Assembly: GCA_004802725.1 (NCBI GenBank)
Contig: SGPM01000013.1
Span: 124,001 to 188,000, forward strand
Source: Antrodiella citrinella
Taxonomy: Eukaryota; Basidiomycota; Agaricomycetes; Polyporales; Steccherinaceae
Direction of reading: 5' to 3'
DNA: 64,000 nt
The first letter of the stretch is position 1, and each line of letters begins with the position of its first letter. Below the pieces are notes generated by a model. The model had not been told where the DNA came from. It did no database searches and saw only the letters and a list, made by a program, of their open reading frames with translations. Both the position numbers and the translations under genes were made by a program. This document shows, piece by piece, positions 23,254 through 34,796 of the stretch.

Positions 23254-25935
23254 ATGTCTGTATACCTCCCGATAGTCGATGGCCAGACTGACGATGCACT
23301 TCTGCAATGCCTCGCACGGATAGGACCCATCATTGTCCCCGCATTGCACGCAGGATCGACTGGCAGTAGCAGCTCACGCTACATTCTCCTCGATCACGAA
23401 ACATCCTTCGACCTGGAAGAGGTTGTCCGATGGCTTGACCAAGGCGCAGAAAAGGTCATCATCCCCCTCGCATGGGCCACGGAAGTCGTCGGTATACTTC
23501 CCCCAGAGCGTGTCTTGCTGCTCCTGGACGTTGCGAACGCCAGCGCCGTTTCTGAAAAGGTTCGCAATGGTGCATCGGGGGTGCTCATCAAGACTCCCGC
23601 ACTGGATCTAGATTTTATCGGTTCTCTAGCTAGGTTCTTCACTGGTTCGGCCGTTCATGTGCTGCCTATGGATACATCTATCCCTCCGTCGACATATACC
23701 ATCCGCGAGCTCCGTCGAACAGGCGCCATCCTAGTTCTCCCGTCTTCCCTCCTCACCCTGTCCACTTCGACCGCCCAACAAATCAACATCGCCGACGCGT
23801 TCGTAGCACCGCTAGTTTCAGACCGTACAGACGGCCTCTACCCGACCGTCGTGTCCGAAGACGGGAAGTCCCTCGGGCTCGTCTATTCTTCCGTCGAATC
23901 TATCAAAGAGACGATCGTTTCTGGCACAGGTGTCTACCAGTCTCGGAAGCACGGTTTATGGCGTAAAGGCGAGACGTCTGGAGCTACACAACAGGTTCTC
24001 AACATCCGTGTCGACTGTGATTTAGATTCACTCGAGTTTGACGTGATCCAGTATGGTGCCGGCTTCTGCCACCTCAACACGCCCTCATGCTTTGGCCAAG
24101 CAAGGGGTCTGGCCTCTCTCCAAAAGACACTTCAATCACGTTTGGAATCCGCACCAGAGGGCTCCTACACATATCGGTTGTTCAATGATCCCGCACTGCT
24201 CCGTGCGAAAATCATGGAAGAGGCCGACGAACTGTGCAGGGCAGAGACGAAGGAAGAGGTGGCATTCGAGGCGGCCGATCTCTTCTACTTCGCCCTCACC
24301 AAGTGCATCTCTTCAGGGGTAACTATTGCGGACATCGAGCGTTCGTTGGATAAGAAGGCGAAGAAGGTGACACGCAGAAAAGGCGATGCGAAGCCACAGT
24401 GGGCTGAAAAGGTAGCAGAGAGCACCGCTGGGCCTTCCAAGCCTTCACTGGCACCGGCACCACCACCTCTGGTAGAGGATGCTCCCATCAAGATGCGCAC
24501 CTATGATTTGTCTCAACTTTCACCGGAGGCGCGGTCTCAGCTTCTCCGTCGTCCTGTCCTCAAGTCAGAGGAGATGATTGCGAAGGTCAAGCCAATAGTC
24601 GACGACGTCCGTAAACGTGGTGACGCTGCCCTGCTCGAACTCACCGCTAAGTTCGACAAAGCCAAGCTCACGACCACGGTAGAGTTCCCACCCTTCGTGC
24701 CGGAGTCCATGCAACTGGAGCCAGCCATCCGCGAGGCTATCGACGTCGCATACGCCAACGTCCGTAAATTCCATGCCGCTCAAACGCAGGATTCTACGCT
24801 CGTCGTGGAGACCATGCCCGGCGTCGTCTGTTCCCGCTTTGCGCGGCCCATCGCTCGCGTGGGTCTGTACGTCCCCGGCGGAACAGCGATCCTCCCTTCC
24901 ACAGCCCTCATGCTCGGTGTCCCGGCTCAAGTAGCTGGCTGCAAAGAGATCGTGCTCGCGACCCCACCACGGCCCGACGGAACGATTTCCCCCGAGGTCA
25001 TGTATGTCGCCCATCTCGTCGGTGCGTCTGCAGTGCTCAAAGCCGGGGGTGGTCAGGCTGTAGCCGCATTGGCCTACGGCACAGAAACCGTCCCGAAAGT
25101 AGACAAGATCTTCGGACCCGGAAATCAATGGGTGACCGCAGCCAAGATGCTCGTGCAGAACGATACGGACGCGCTGGTGTCCATTGATATGCCCGCTGGG
25201 CCGTCCGAGGTTCTTGTGAGTGATATTCCGTTTCACAAAACATAACGAGAGGCCCGCAGATCTAACTGTAATGCGGTGCCGCAGGTCATCGCCGATGCCA
25301 CAGCCAACCCCGCGTTCGTCGCAGCAGACCTCCTATCCCAAGCGGAGCACGGAATCGATTCGCAGGTGGTTCTAGTCTCTGTTAATCTATCAGACGAAGC
25401 CGTCGCTGCGATTGAACGAGAAGTGGACGCACAGGCGCATGCCCTCCCGCGTGTCGAGATCCTCCGACAGTCTGTAGCTAAGAGCTTGATCGTCCGGACG
25501 TCCTCCCCGGAGGAAGCCATCACGTTCTCCAACGACTACGCTCCGGAGCACTTGATCATACACTTGGAGAATGCCAGTAGCTGGGTCGCGGCAGTGCAGA
25601 ACGCAGGCAGCGTGTTCGTCGGGCCGTTCACCCCCGAAAGGTGTGTATCCTCAGCTGCGATGATCTCTGGAACGTGTACTGATACGAGGGTTCGATCGTG
25701 TTGTTGTAGCTGCGGTGATTACGCTTCGGGAACGAACCATACACTCCCAACAAATGGGTATGCTCGGCAGTTCAGCGGTGTGAACACACTGTCCTTCCAA
25801 AAGCACATCACATCCCAGGAGATCACTGCGGATGGTCTGAGAGGCCTCGGACCTGTTGTAGTAACTTTGGCCGATTGTGAAGGTCTGGGTGCTCACGCGA
25901 ACGCCGTGCGTATCAGACTGCTTGCAATGCAATGA
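23254..25935 (+). CDS. HIS4: HIS4, trifunctional histidine biosynthesis enzyme
   Basis: One polypeptide with phosphoribosyl-AMP cyclohydrolase, phosphoribosyl-ATP pyrophosphohydrolase and histidinol dehydrogenase activities (steps 2, 3, 9 and 10). Three exons (23254-25215, 25285-25640, 25710-25935) join in frame to 847 residues; yeast His4 is about 800. Residues ~1-230 form the fungal N-terminal domain; the cyclohydrolase core includes VLNIRVDCDLDSLEFDVI and YGAGFCHLNTPSCFGQ. The pyrophosphohydrolase follows with the acidic motif KIMEEADELCRAETKEEVAF and EAADLFYFAL. The histidinol dehydrogenase starts near residue 420 and shows YVPGGTAILPSTALMLGVPA, KIFGPGNQWVTAAKM and DMPAGPSEVLV, then YAPEHLIIHLENA and LPTNGYARQFSGVN. 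All hallmark regions are intact. Convergent with PDB1. Confidence 0.97.
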
Positions 25936-26164
25936 CGTACGAGGATGCAGGGAAGCGTTGAAATCTGCGGGATTCAGGTGTCACAGAAGCAGACAGGAAT
26001 TCGCGAGAGGACATAGGGAACTCCATGGGCAATATGTATAGTAGTAGAGTTGACGGTAACAAAAATTGTTCCCCTTAGTATAAAATCTATAGTGACCCAC
26101 AGTAGCACCACAACATCCCCCATGGGAGCGACAAATACCAAACGCAAGCAGAACTACGCAAGAC

Positions 26165-27568
26165 TTAGTTGGTCCTGTAGAGTGCCCGCTTAGCGACCTT
26201 CACGATAAGAGGGGTATCTGGGAAAGCGAGCTCCTCGAGGTTTTTCGCGTACTGCAAGGCTCATGTAAATAATGGCACAAATCTCGGAGAAGACACGAGG
26301 ACGTACAGGAGTAGGGACATCGGCACCAGTGACACGCTCGACTGGCGCATCAAGGTAGTCGAAAGCTTCGCTCTCAACGATCTGCGCGCAGATCTCACTG
26401 CCAACACCGAATGCGGGGAAGCCACCCTCAACAATAACCAATCTGCAGGAAGACTCAGTGAGTACAAAAGCAACCTGTAGCAAGTGCCACGACATACCGG
26501 TTGGTCTTCTTGACCGACTTGATGATGGTCTCAATGTCAAGAGGACGGATGGAGCGCAGGTTGATGACCTCCGCCTTGATCCCCTCCTTCGCTAGCTCAT
26601 CGGCAGCCTCCATGCTGAACGACACCATCCGACTGTGCGCGACGAGTGTAATGTCAGAACCTTCCCGCTCGACCTTGCACTTGCCAATAGGGAGGACGAA
26701 GTCGTCCGACATGGCCTCCTTCGACATGGGGAAGGAAACACCGTAAAGCATCTCGTTTTCGAGGAAGACGACTGGTGTAGGGTCACGGATAGCAGCCTTC
26801 AACAGACCCTTGCAATCCTCGGCACTCCATGGGCTGACTACCTTCAGTCCAGGAATCTGACCATACCATGCGGCGTAATCTTGCGAATGCTGAGCGGCGA
26901 CACCAGACGCGGCTCCGTTGGGTCCTCGGAAGACGACGGGACATGGGACGTTACCGCCAGACATGTAGTATGTCTTACCAGCGGAGTTGACGATCTGGTC
27001 AATGGCCTGCATTGCAAAGTTGAATGTCATGAACTCGCAACTGAAGAGAAACGCGTCAGGGCGGTCTGTAATGAAGAGACTTGGACGATAGCACTTACAT
27101 AGGTCGCAGGCCAGATAACGCAGCACCGACGGCGATACCAGCGAAACCCATCTCGGTAATGGGGGTGTCGACGACTCGCTTCTCACCAAACTTGTCAAGG
27201 AGACCCTTGGTGACCTGTGGGACGGATAAGAATGACCACGCACGGGTATATTTGCTATCAGGTACTGACCTTGTAAGCACCATTGTACTTGGCTACTTCT
27301 TCACCGAGAATGAAGACGTTCTCGTCTCGCAACATCTCCTCCTCCATTGCAGTGTTGAGCGCGTCACGGACGGTCATCTATTGGTGCCAGGTCTGGGCTT
27401 AGCTAGAGCACATGAGAGCGTGACGGAATGTGTACTGACCATGGTGGTGTCATTGCTCTGGGACGCATAACCGCGAGCTAACGCTGCCCGACGTGCAGCT
27501 AACGAGGAGACAGCGGACGCACGGGCCAAGGCGGGAGCAAAGCGGGAGAGAGCAGCGCGGGCAGCCAT
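26165..27568 (-). CDS. PDB1: Pyruvate dehydrogenase E1 component, beta subunit
   Basis: Mitochondrial matrix enzyme; with E1 alpha it decarboxylates pyruvate using thiamine diphosphate. The start at 27568 opens with an Ala/Arg-rich presequence ([30 protein letters not shown]) typical of a mitochondrial targeting signal. The mature core reads [126 protein letters not shown] and [17 protein letters not shown], all conserved in the family. It ends KRALYRTN with stop 26165-26167. About 370 residues and six or so introns. Divergent from the SDR gene across 150 bp. Confidence 0.96.
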
Positions 27569-27718
27569 CTGATTTTAGGGAGGAGAATGGGAGGAGGAGG
27601 AGGAGAGGCCACTCTGAGTGCTGGCTGGGGAGGTGGTGTAAGCGCTGAAGACAAAGAGAGACAAACATGGATCGGTGCTCCTGGACCCGAATCCTCCCGC
27701 TGACCACTACAGTGAAAT

Positions 27719-28708
27719 ATGTCAGCCGTCATTGTCGTCACAGGCGCGTCCAAGTATGTCGATCACTCTAACACACTCCCGCCCACTGACATCCCAGTCC
27801 ACAGAGGCATCGGTCTCGCCGTCACTCGTCTCTTGCTCGACAACTTCCACTCCGTCGTCGTCGCGTTGTCGCGTACCAGGTCCCCGGAGCTCGATGAGCT
27901 GCATGCGTCTTACCCAAAGACTCTTATGATCCATGAATGCAATGTGTCAGTCGCGTCCATAATCCAGCTACACATGTCTCATATAAAACATACAGCACCG
28001 ACACACCGGCATTGGACCATGCCATCTCTATCGCGGAAAAGACCTTCCACCACATTGACGGTCTCGTGCTGAACGCCGGGGTCCTCCACCCGCTGGGCTC
28101 CGTCGCGTCGACCACCGTTAGCATGGACGATTGGAAGGCCCATTTTGACGTCAACTTCTTCTCGTTGATCACCGCGCTGAGAGCAACTCTACCCGCGTTG
28201 CGCGAGAGCGACCTTGGCGGACGCGTCGTGTTCGTCAGTTCTGGCTCTGCCACAAATAACACCGCCGGGTGGGGCCCTTACAACGCTGGTAAAGCTGCCA
28301 TGAACAGCTTGTGTCGGTATGTATCTGCTGGATTGCTTTGTGGTCATCCTGATCTCGGGCGCCCCTCATATAGAACCATCGCCGAAGAAGAGCCCAACGT
28401 AACTTTTGTAGCTTTGCGACCTGGCAGAGTTGACACTCCCGTATGTCTATTTCCTATAGGTTCAAGCAGATTCACGACTAACCCATAAGCAGATGCAAGA
28501 GGTGCTCCGAAAGGACGGAGTAGGCTCGATGAAGAACGACGTGTATGAAGAGTTTGTCAAAGCCTACACCGATGGCAAACTGAACAAGCCGGAAGGACCT
28601 GGTCACGTCATTGCATCACTTGCTCTGAATGCAACCAAGGACCTATCCGGCCAGTTCGTCTCGTGGGACTCGGAACCGTGCAAAGCTTACCGAAAAGAAG
28701 AGATCTAA
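27719..28708 (+). CDS. Short-chain dehydrogenase/reductase, Irc24/sepiapterin reductase-like
   Basis: Classical NADP-dependent SDR. Exon 1 (27719-27753) ends inside the Rossmann glycine motif, so TGAS|KGIG is assembled by splicing. Later exons give LVLNAGVLHPLGS (NAG motif), VFVSSGSATNN (catalytic Ser), and YNAGKAAMN with the YxxxK pair, followed by LRPGRVDTP. About 255 residues, normal for the family. Four introns. The closest pattern I know is the small cytosolic benzil-reductase group (Irc24, YIR036C), but the substrate cannot be inferred from sequence. Stop 28706-28708. Confidence 0.9.
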
Positions 28709-29301
28709 GAAATGCGTTTGTGCTGTATTGCGAATGTCAACGGATAATGTGCTCGGTGCTGACGACGAGTCTGCAGAATGCTTGGATATAAACCAATGTT
28801 GTAAAGTAACCAATCTCAATTGTACATGGTCCCACTTGTTGCTCTGTTTGACGCCCTGGGTTTTTATTAAACTCAACAGCACCTCACCCTTGACCCGGAG
28901 ATCATCAGTTGACCTTTGTCACAGAGTCGTCCGCCGACCATTTTTCCTGTGCCTCCCTTCGCCTCAACGCCCAACGACCACTCGAATTAGCCTCTTCCTC
29001 GGAAGTTCAACTCCATTAAGGCGCATCCAGCGTCCTCGCAGGGTTGCGCACACGAACATGTCTGTACGAACAACAGTTATTGGGCCATGTCTGTTCAATG
29101 CCGCCGTCGGTTAAACATATGGGTCGTTGTCAGCTGGGTAGTCTGCCAGCTTCTTCCGCCAACTCCACTGGTCATGGTGTGCAACATACGGAGAATTGTA
29201 AGGTTCTAATTTTGACATACTAGGATGGCTCAGGTATAAAAAGTGGACGAACAAGAGGAAAATGAAACAAGACATACTCACTGAGTTGTTCAAGAATCAA
29301 G
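28709..29301. other. Intergenic: SDR 3' side and GH45 promoter
   Basis: No gene recognised. A TATA box for the cellulase lies at 29235-29242. The open frames in this stretch are short or have no domain. Confidence 0.5.
29235..29242 (+). promoter_or_regulatory. TATA box of the GH45 gene
   Basis: TATAAAAA, 60 bp before the start codon at 29302, a usual spacing for a regulated, strongly expressed fungal secreted-enzyme gene. Confidence 0.55.
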
Positions 29302-30519
29302 ATGTATTCTCTTCTCTACGCTTTGGTGTCGATCCTCGTCCTCGCTGGTGCTGTCAATGCACAGACCACCGGAATCACGACCATGACTTGGGACTGGTGA
29401 GCTCTCTCCTGGTTTTCGCATGCCATGAATGCTGAAACTTCTGCCCGCAAGCTGTGAACCTGCCTGCGGATACACGTCCAACCTGTCTCCAGGTACGCCT
29501 CACCCCTCCCGTCCCCATGGCACAAACATTAATACTGAAGTGTCGATGACCAGGCGCTGTCGGCCCCGTCAAGTCTTGCAACCAGCAAAACGGTCCAGCC
29601 GCAGCCGGCACACAGAACGCATGCATCACACAAGGCGGCCAAACGTTCTCGTGCTCGACTTATCAGCCGATCATCGTCAACAACACGTTCTCGTATGGCT
29701 TTGCTGGGCACGGTGACACCGCCACTGCCACTTGTATGTTGCGTTTCATTCATCGACTGGGATGAACCGGGAACCGAGTATGCTGATCGGTTTGTGTGTG
29801 TGGTATGCGTGTTGTTCCTAGGTTGCATGTGTTATGAGTTCACTTGGACGTCGGGGGCTGGTGAAGGCAAGTCTATGATCGTGCAAGCGATTAATGCAGG
29901 AGGTCAGTTCCGTTATGTCCTTCTGACATTGCGTTCATGAAGCGTTGAATGATTTCTTGCAGGCATCACCGCCACCGATCTCGACATCTATGTAAGCGTT
30001 TTCATGTTTCTTGGCGCTGCGTCTCGCTGAAGGTTCATGACACCACGTAGACACCGGGTGGTGGTTGTCAGTCCGCCAAGCTTGACTCTGACGGTTTGTT
30101 GTGTTGCAGACTACAACGCCTGTACGGCACAATACGGAGCACCGTCCGGCGGATGGGGTCGTCAGTACGGTGGTGCGAACGATCCCTCAAGGTCCTTCCA
30201 ACGTTTGTACTGATTGTTCACGACCATGCAGGTGTGACGTCCGATAGTGAATGCTCAGAGCTGCCCTCGAACTTGCAAGCCGGATGTCATTGGCGGTGGG
30301 AATGGTATGTATATTGACTACACGATTTCTTGATCATCGCACTAACATATTGGTTGGACATGTAGGGCTGGGGGTGATGTGAACGAGTGGCAAGTCTGGT
30401 AGTGCTGCGGGAATGAACCATTTTGCTGACGACTGGTTCACAGGGCAATAACATACAAGCAGGTCAACTGTCCGTCGCAACTTACGAGTATCTCTGGATG
30501 TACGCCCGCCGCGATCTGA
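29302..30519 (+). CDS. Secreted GH45 endoglucanase
   Basis: Inverting beta-1,4-endoglucanase acting on amorphous cellulose outside the cell. Ten exons join in frame (29302-29396, 29452-29492, 29554-29733, 29822-29902, 29963-29991, 30051-30066, 30110-30172, 30232-30304, 30366-30389, 30444-30519) to 225 residues. A signal peptide (MYSLLYALVSILVLAGAVNA) precedes the mature domain. Splicing creates TWDCCEPACGY, matching the family motif YWDCCKPSCGW with the catalytic-base Asp, then GFAGHGDTATATCCMCYEF and VQAINAGG. In the next block, TDLDIYTPGGG, the second Asp lines up with the catalytic acid of Humicola Cel45A. C-terminal GCHWRWEWAGG and QVNCPSQLTS complete the domain. No CBM1 or linker, so catalytic domain only. 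Oddities: a 16-nt micro-exon (30051-30066) and a GC-AG intron (30390-30443). Confidence 0.9.
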
Positions 30520-30733
30520 ACTTCCACCTACGCCAGAGCTCGTCTGGAATTGTATGTGTTGAACGTGATCCATGTTTGTTCTGAAACCGATGGAGGATTG
30601 ACGTTGGACGATCGGCGGCCTGTCATGGCTTCCGAAGAGAAGCTCGTCAATAAAACACTTCCATGCAAGACGCCATTATCTTTTTCTTTTGAGGATGCTC
30701 ACTTTTCATCTTTAACCCACATCAGCCAACACC

Positions 30734-31943
30734 ATGCGCTCCCAACATCCCCGTCGCATAGACGTCCACCACCACATCTTTCCCCCCAGTCTCCTCCAAG
30801 CAAAACTCGACGCGTCCACCAAAGTCGGATTCCGCACTCCCCCAGAAAACCTCCCCTGGACACCTGAGCTCAGTATCACCACCATGGACGCGCTCGGCAT
30901 AGACACTGCCATCCTCTCGTACCCTGCCGGTATTCCAAACGGCCCTCCTGGTCCAGGTCTATGCGCAAAGGCGCGTGAGCTGAACGTCATGGCCGGTAAG
31001 ATATGTGAAGATTATCCGCGACGGTTTGGCTTCTTTGCTTGCGTGCCCGATCCTGGCGTGTGGGGAGTGCGAGGTATGTCTTCACAGACTCTCTGCTTCT
31101 TTTTCGGGTACCTATAGGTTTTACAGGCGCGTTGGATGAGATCACCTTCGCTCTGGACTCTCTGTGCGCCGACGGGGTGAGCCTGCCCTCTTCATTTGGA
31201 CAGGGCCCAGAAGCTAGTACGTGCACGATGATCGGTCGGCTTCTTTGTCTAATCTTATGTTGTGTGTAGAGTACATCGGCGATGACGCTTTCGATGGCAT
31301 CTGGGAGGAACTCGACCGCAGAAAATCCGTCGTCTTTCTGCACGGCACGCAAACACCTTCATCGACACCGTATCCAAATGATTTCCTCGGTCTCCCCATA
31401 ACGGAGGTATCCACTATTCTCGTGTTCCCCCCGGTAACATGAATCATGTGTGCTTGTAGGTACCCAACGAAACATTCAAAGCAGCCGCACACATCGTCGT
31501 GACAGGCAAGAAACGTCGCTACCCCAATGTCCGCATCATCCTCGCGCACTTGGGCGGGAGCACGCCCTTCCTCGCCCCGCGCGTCGCCATGTTGTCAAAC
31601 TACATGGGGTGCACGCTCTCGCCTGAACAGATAATCGAGGACTTCAAGTCGTTCTATTATGAGACGGCGTTGAGTGCGCATGAGGTGACGCTGAGCGCGA
31701 TGAAGAGTTTAGTCGGTCCGGAGAGGATGCTTTATGGGACGGACTTCCCAGGTGCGTTTGTGAGGTTCTTGGTTTGTGCGGTGTGTTCATATCATTGATT
31801 GCACATGCGTCTTTGAAGCGGTCAACAAGAGTACGATCTCATGGTATGCAGATGAGCTCGACAAGTTCTACGCGAAGGATCCCGAGTCTCTCCACCAAAT
31901 CTGTCAGCAGACTGCACTGGAGCTCTTCCCAAGGTTTGCATGA
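30734..31943 (+). CDS. Metal-dependent amidohydrolase, ACMSD/gamma-resorcylate decarboxylase type
   Basis: TIM-barrel enzyme of the amidohydrolase-2 family, which includes ACMSD and several aromatic acid decarboxylases. The metal and catalytic ligands are visible: HxH in IDVHHHIFPP, His in VVFLHGTQTP, His in IILAHLGGSTPFLAPR, and Asp in ERMLYGTDFP. Exons join as VWGVRG|FTGALDEITF, GQGPEAK|YIGDDAFDG and TDFP|AVNKST; stop 31941-31943. About 335 residues, the family's normal length. Reaction class is well supported; the substrate is not identifiable. It follows the GH45 gene on the same strand after 214 bp with no evident functional link. Confidence 0.88.
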
Positions 31944-32251
31944 TGGAGCCAAACACTTGTTTGGTTTGTACAGTAACACTACATACGATTGCTACCGATG
32001 ATTAAATAAGATGAATGGGTACGATAAAACAAGTAGAACAGGTGTATTCGATTCTAGCCGTTAAACCTAACCGAGGATCACTTAATGCTTTACTTGTGCG
32101 GGATCTAAAAAAAGACGATAAATAGGGCCAATAAGAATGGGATGAGGAAAGAGACAGGGATGCAGATTCTGTTCTGTGTATGGATCGTCCAATGATGGGA
32201 GTTGGGTGAGGATGCTGCGTTATGTATGCGACGTCGCTTCATTAGGATTCA
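31944..32251. other. Convergent 3' intergenic region
   Basis: Lies between the stops of the amidohydrolase and the alpha/beta hydrolase. AT-richer than the genes; nothing else recognised. Confidence 0.5.
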
Positions 32252-34317
32252 TTAAGATGAAGTAGTAGTAGTGGGGTTCGTCGTCTGTCCGCGCAGCCAC
32301 GCAACGACTTCCGTGAAGGCTTGATCGGTCGTGAGCAGTGCTTGTCCATGCCGTCCTTCAGGGTCATAATATAACCCTTCGTTGACACCATGTGACTGGA
32401 GGTATCGACATACTCTCTAACAAACAGATTCCGCGCGTGAGGTATTTTCTTTTTGAGATACGAGAGGTAGCTACGCACGGGTCCGTTGACGATGGCGTCT
32501 TTACCGCCGATGATAAACTTCGCTTTGAGCGGGTCGTGTCCGTTAGGGATCTCCTCAAACCACAGCGTGTTCGAGCTCCAGCAGAAGTGCCGTTGTATGT
32601 AGTATGCCACGCCGAGTTCCATGCCCACGAAGTACTTGATAATCAATTCTAGCCCCTGTCAGATGTGATCGTGTTAGTATACGATCGATTGAACGTAGAT
32701 ATGAGAAAGAATGACGCACAGTAGAGCATGGTCGGTAACAGAAGTTGTAGCAGAGGTCACCTTCCCACTGACAGAACACCACGGGGTCGACGAAACATGA
32801 CCGGGTGATCATCTCAGGATGGGCTTTGAGAAGCCAGCAGTGAATGAATGTCCCGCTGCGGATGTCTTGTCAGTATAGTGCAACTCGTTTATGCATAGGT
32901 AGAGACCCACTTGGAATGGCTGAGCATCGTCACACCGGAAGCCGGATTCTCAGAAACATTCTTCTCATCCGCATTCTCACCGTCATGACCCGCTGACTTG
33001 GCTTCCACCTCCACGTTCTCCACCCACCCAAGTTCCTTCAACAGACCCCCGATACACTTCGTACTTTCATGTCTGCCAATAGGTTTGAGGAAGCGCGGAT
33101 GGAAGATCTCCTGGGAGACGTGAGGGAAAAGAGGGACGAGGAAGGGACGATCTGGCTCGTTTTCAAACATGGTTTCGAGGAAGTGGGAGTATTGGATGAG
33201 TCCGAGTCCTAGGCCATGCAGAAACACGGTAGGACGTGGTCCGGTGGTGGCGGACCAGCCTTCCGGAATACGAAGTAAATAGCTGATAAAAGTACACTGG
33301 TCAATAATTCGTCTATGGAAAGGGGATTCGCATACTTACTCAAGACTATCGTATGTTCCACTACGAGCAGACCACTTCCAATCCAACCTTCGTTTCAGAA
33401 GCCAGTTTGCGGAGGACACCACAAGATACCATATAAACGGTCTCGCAGCGGTCGTAACAGGATCAACAGTCAATCGGAGTGACTCGACATCGGGGTTGAA
33501 CCCCTCTGGAAGCTTCATTCCCGTACGTCTCTCTAGTAATTCGATGGTCTCCTCAATCATCGCATGCCGAGTATTGGTAATGTCTTCTTTCGTTGCGAAC
33601 GTCTCGTTGAAGTAAGACCAATACACCCAAGTGTAGATATTCTCTCTCCGAATAGTCGACCATGGGGCACCTCTAAACCTATGAACAAACGATTAGACTG
33701 AAGTCGTATGCAGCGGTATTCATAATGTAATGTTACCATGTTCTCAGGAAGGCACGGAAGTCTACGGCTCTGGGGTCCGTCGGATCAAGTGTTACTATAT
33801 CCTCGTTCGCGATGTCAGGTTTTGGTGTGTGTTCTGCATCTGTTTGTTTCGAGTCCGGAAACCCCAGACCGACACGAAACACACGTGCATACGCTGACTG
33901 AAGCTCTGCGAGGCTGTTCGGAACCATCTTCGTAGGTCTCGCAGTATAATGGGACATAGAGAAATGGTAGAGGTTGAACAGTACCTGTATTCTTCCGAGT
34001 GAGAACGTCGTGAGTAATCAATATGAATGAAGGGGACTGACCTCAGACGAAGCGAAGACAAATGGGATCTGCCATACCCAGTGCTGCTGCCATAGAAAGC
34101 CGGTGCAGACCGTATACGTCACGAAGGCCCACGAGAGGGGTACTACGGACCAGACGGGGAGCACGGCGAAGAAGAAGACGAGATAGAAGGAAGCCGTGCG
34201 CGTGGGCTTTTCGAGCTGTTTCTCTGCTATGTCATCGAAGACGTGACGAGGGTATGTAGACACGACGTCTGGATCGTCAAGGTTCGAAACGAGCATGGGT
34301 GGGGAGATATTGTCCAT
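32252..34317 (-). CDS. Membrane-anchored alpha/beta hydrolase
   Basis: Start placed at 34317 (MDNISPPMLVSNLDDPD); an in-frame ATG at 34389 is possible. Two hydrophobic helices follow (TASFYLVFFFAVLPVWSVVP, WAFVTYTVCTGFLW), so the protein is membrane-bound. The C-terminal hydrolase domain begins with PTVFLHGLGLGLIQYSHFL (oxyanion-hole region) and has a nucleophile elbow SHSNGT, an accepted variant of GxSxG. Further on are KAHPEMITRSCFVDPVVF and a candidate acid Asp in FIIGGKDAIVN. Near the 3' end, splicing out a 47-nt intron (acceptor just before AGTATG, around 32405-32451) restores RYLQSHGVNEGLYYDPEGRH with the catalytic His, and the protein ends QTTNPTTTTSS at 32252. About 520 residues. Substrate unknown; similar fungal proteins are annotated only as alpha/beta hydrolases. 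Confidence 0.8.
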
Positions 34318-34796
34318 CGCGAAGGGAGATATCGGGCCAAGAAGATTAATGGCAGGGCTATATAGGTGTGAGTCTATGCAAGAGGACACGTTGAAGAATA
34401 AATCAGCAGCCAGAGAGAGCGATCCTGGCTGATTCCATTACAAAGTTTGAAGACAAAGAGGGTGCTGTGGATACACGGAGGTCGTCGTCTTCGTCAACGA
34501 GCACGACGTTGGGAGGTGAGAAGAGGAGGCCGGGGCAGTGGCCGGAACTTTTGAACGACCTTGACTTTTGAGATGACATTTCGAGATCGACGCGTCCAAG
34601 GCATTTGCCGAGGTTGTCCCGGATCTAAGCGGGATATTCACGTGCTTCGTTTCCACGTGGGATTATGACGGTAAGGAAAGACACGGGTGAAAGTCATGAT
34701 GGCCTCCCAAAACTTTGTGTCCGGTCGTTCGCGGGCCTGCTGCTCTTTCCTTCTCTCTTCATCGTCCCCCTCATCCTCACTTTACACTCAGTCAAC
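34318..34796. other. Divergent promoter region, alpha/beta hydrolase and IDH1
   Basis: A minus-strand open frame (34438-34656) has no recognisable content. The IDH1 start at 34797 follows a C/T-rich leader (34740-34790). Confidence 0.5.
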
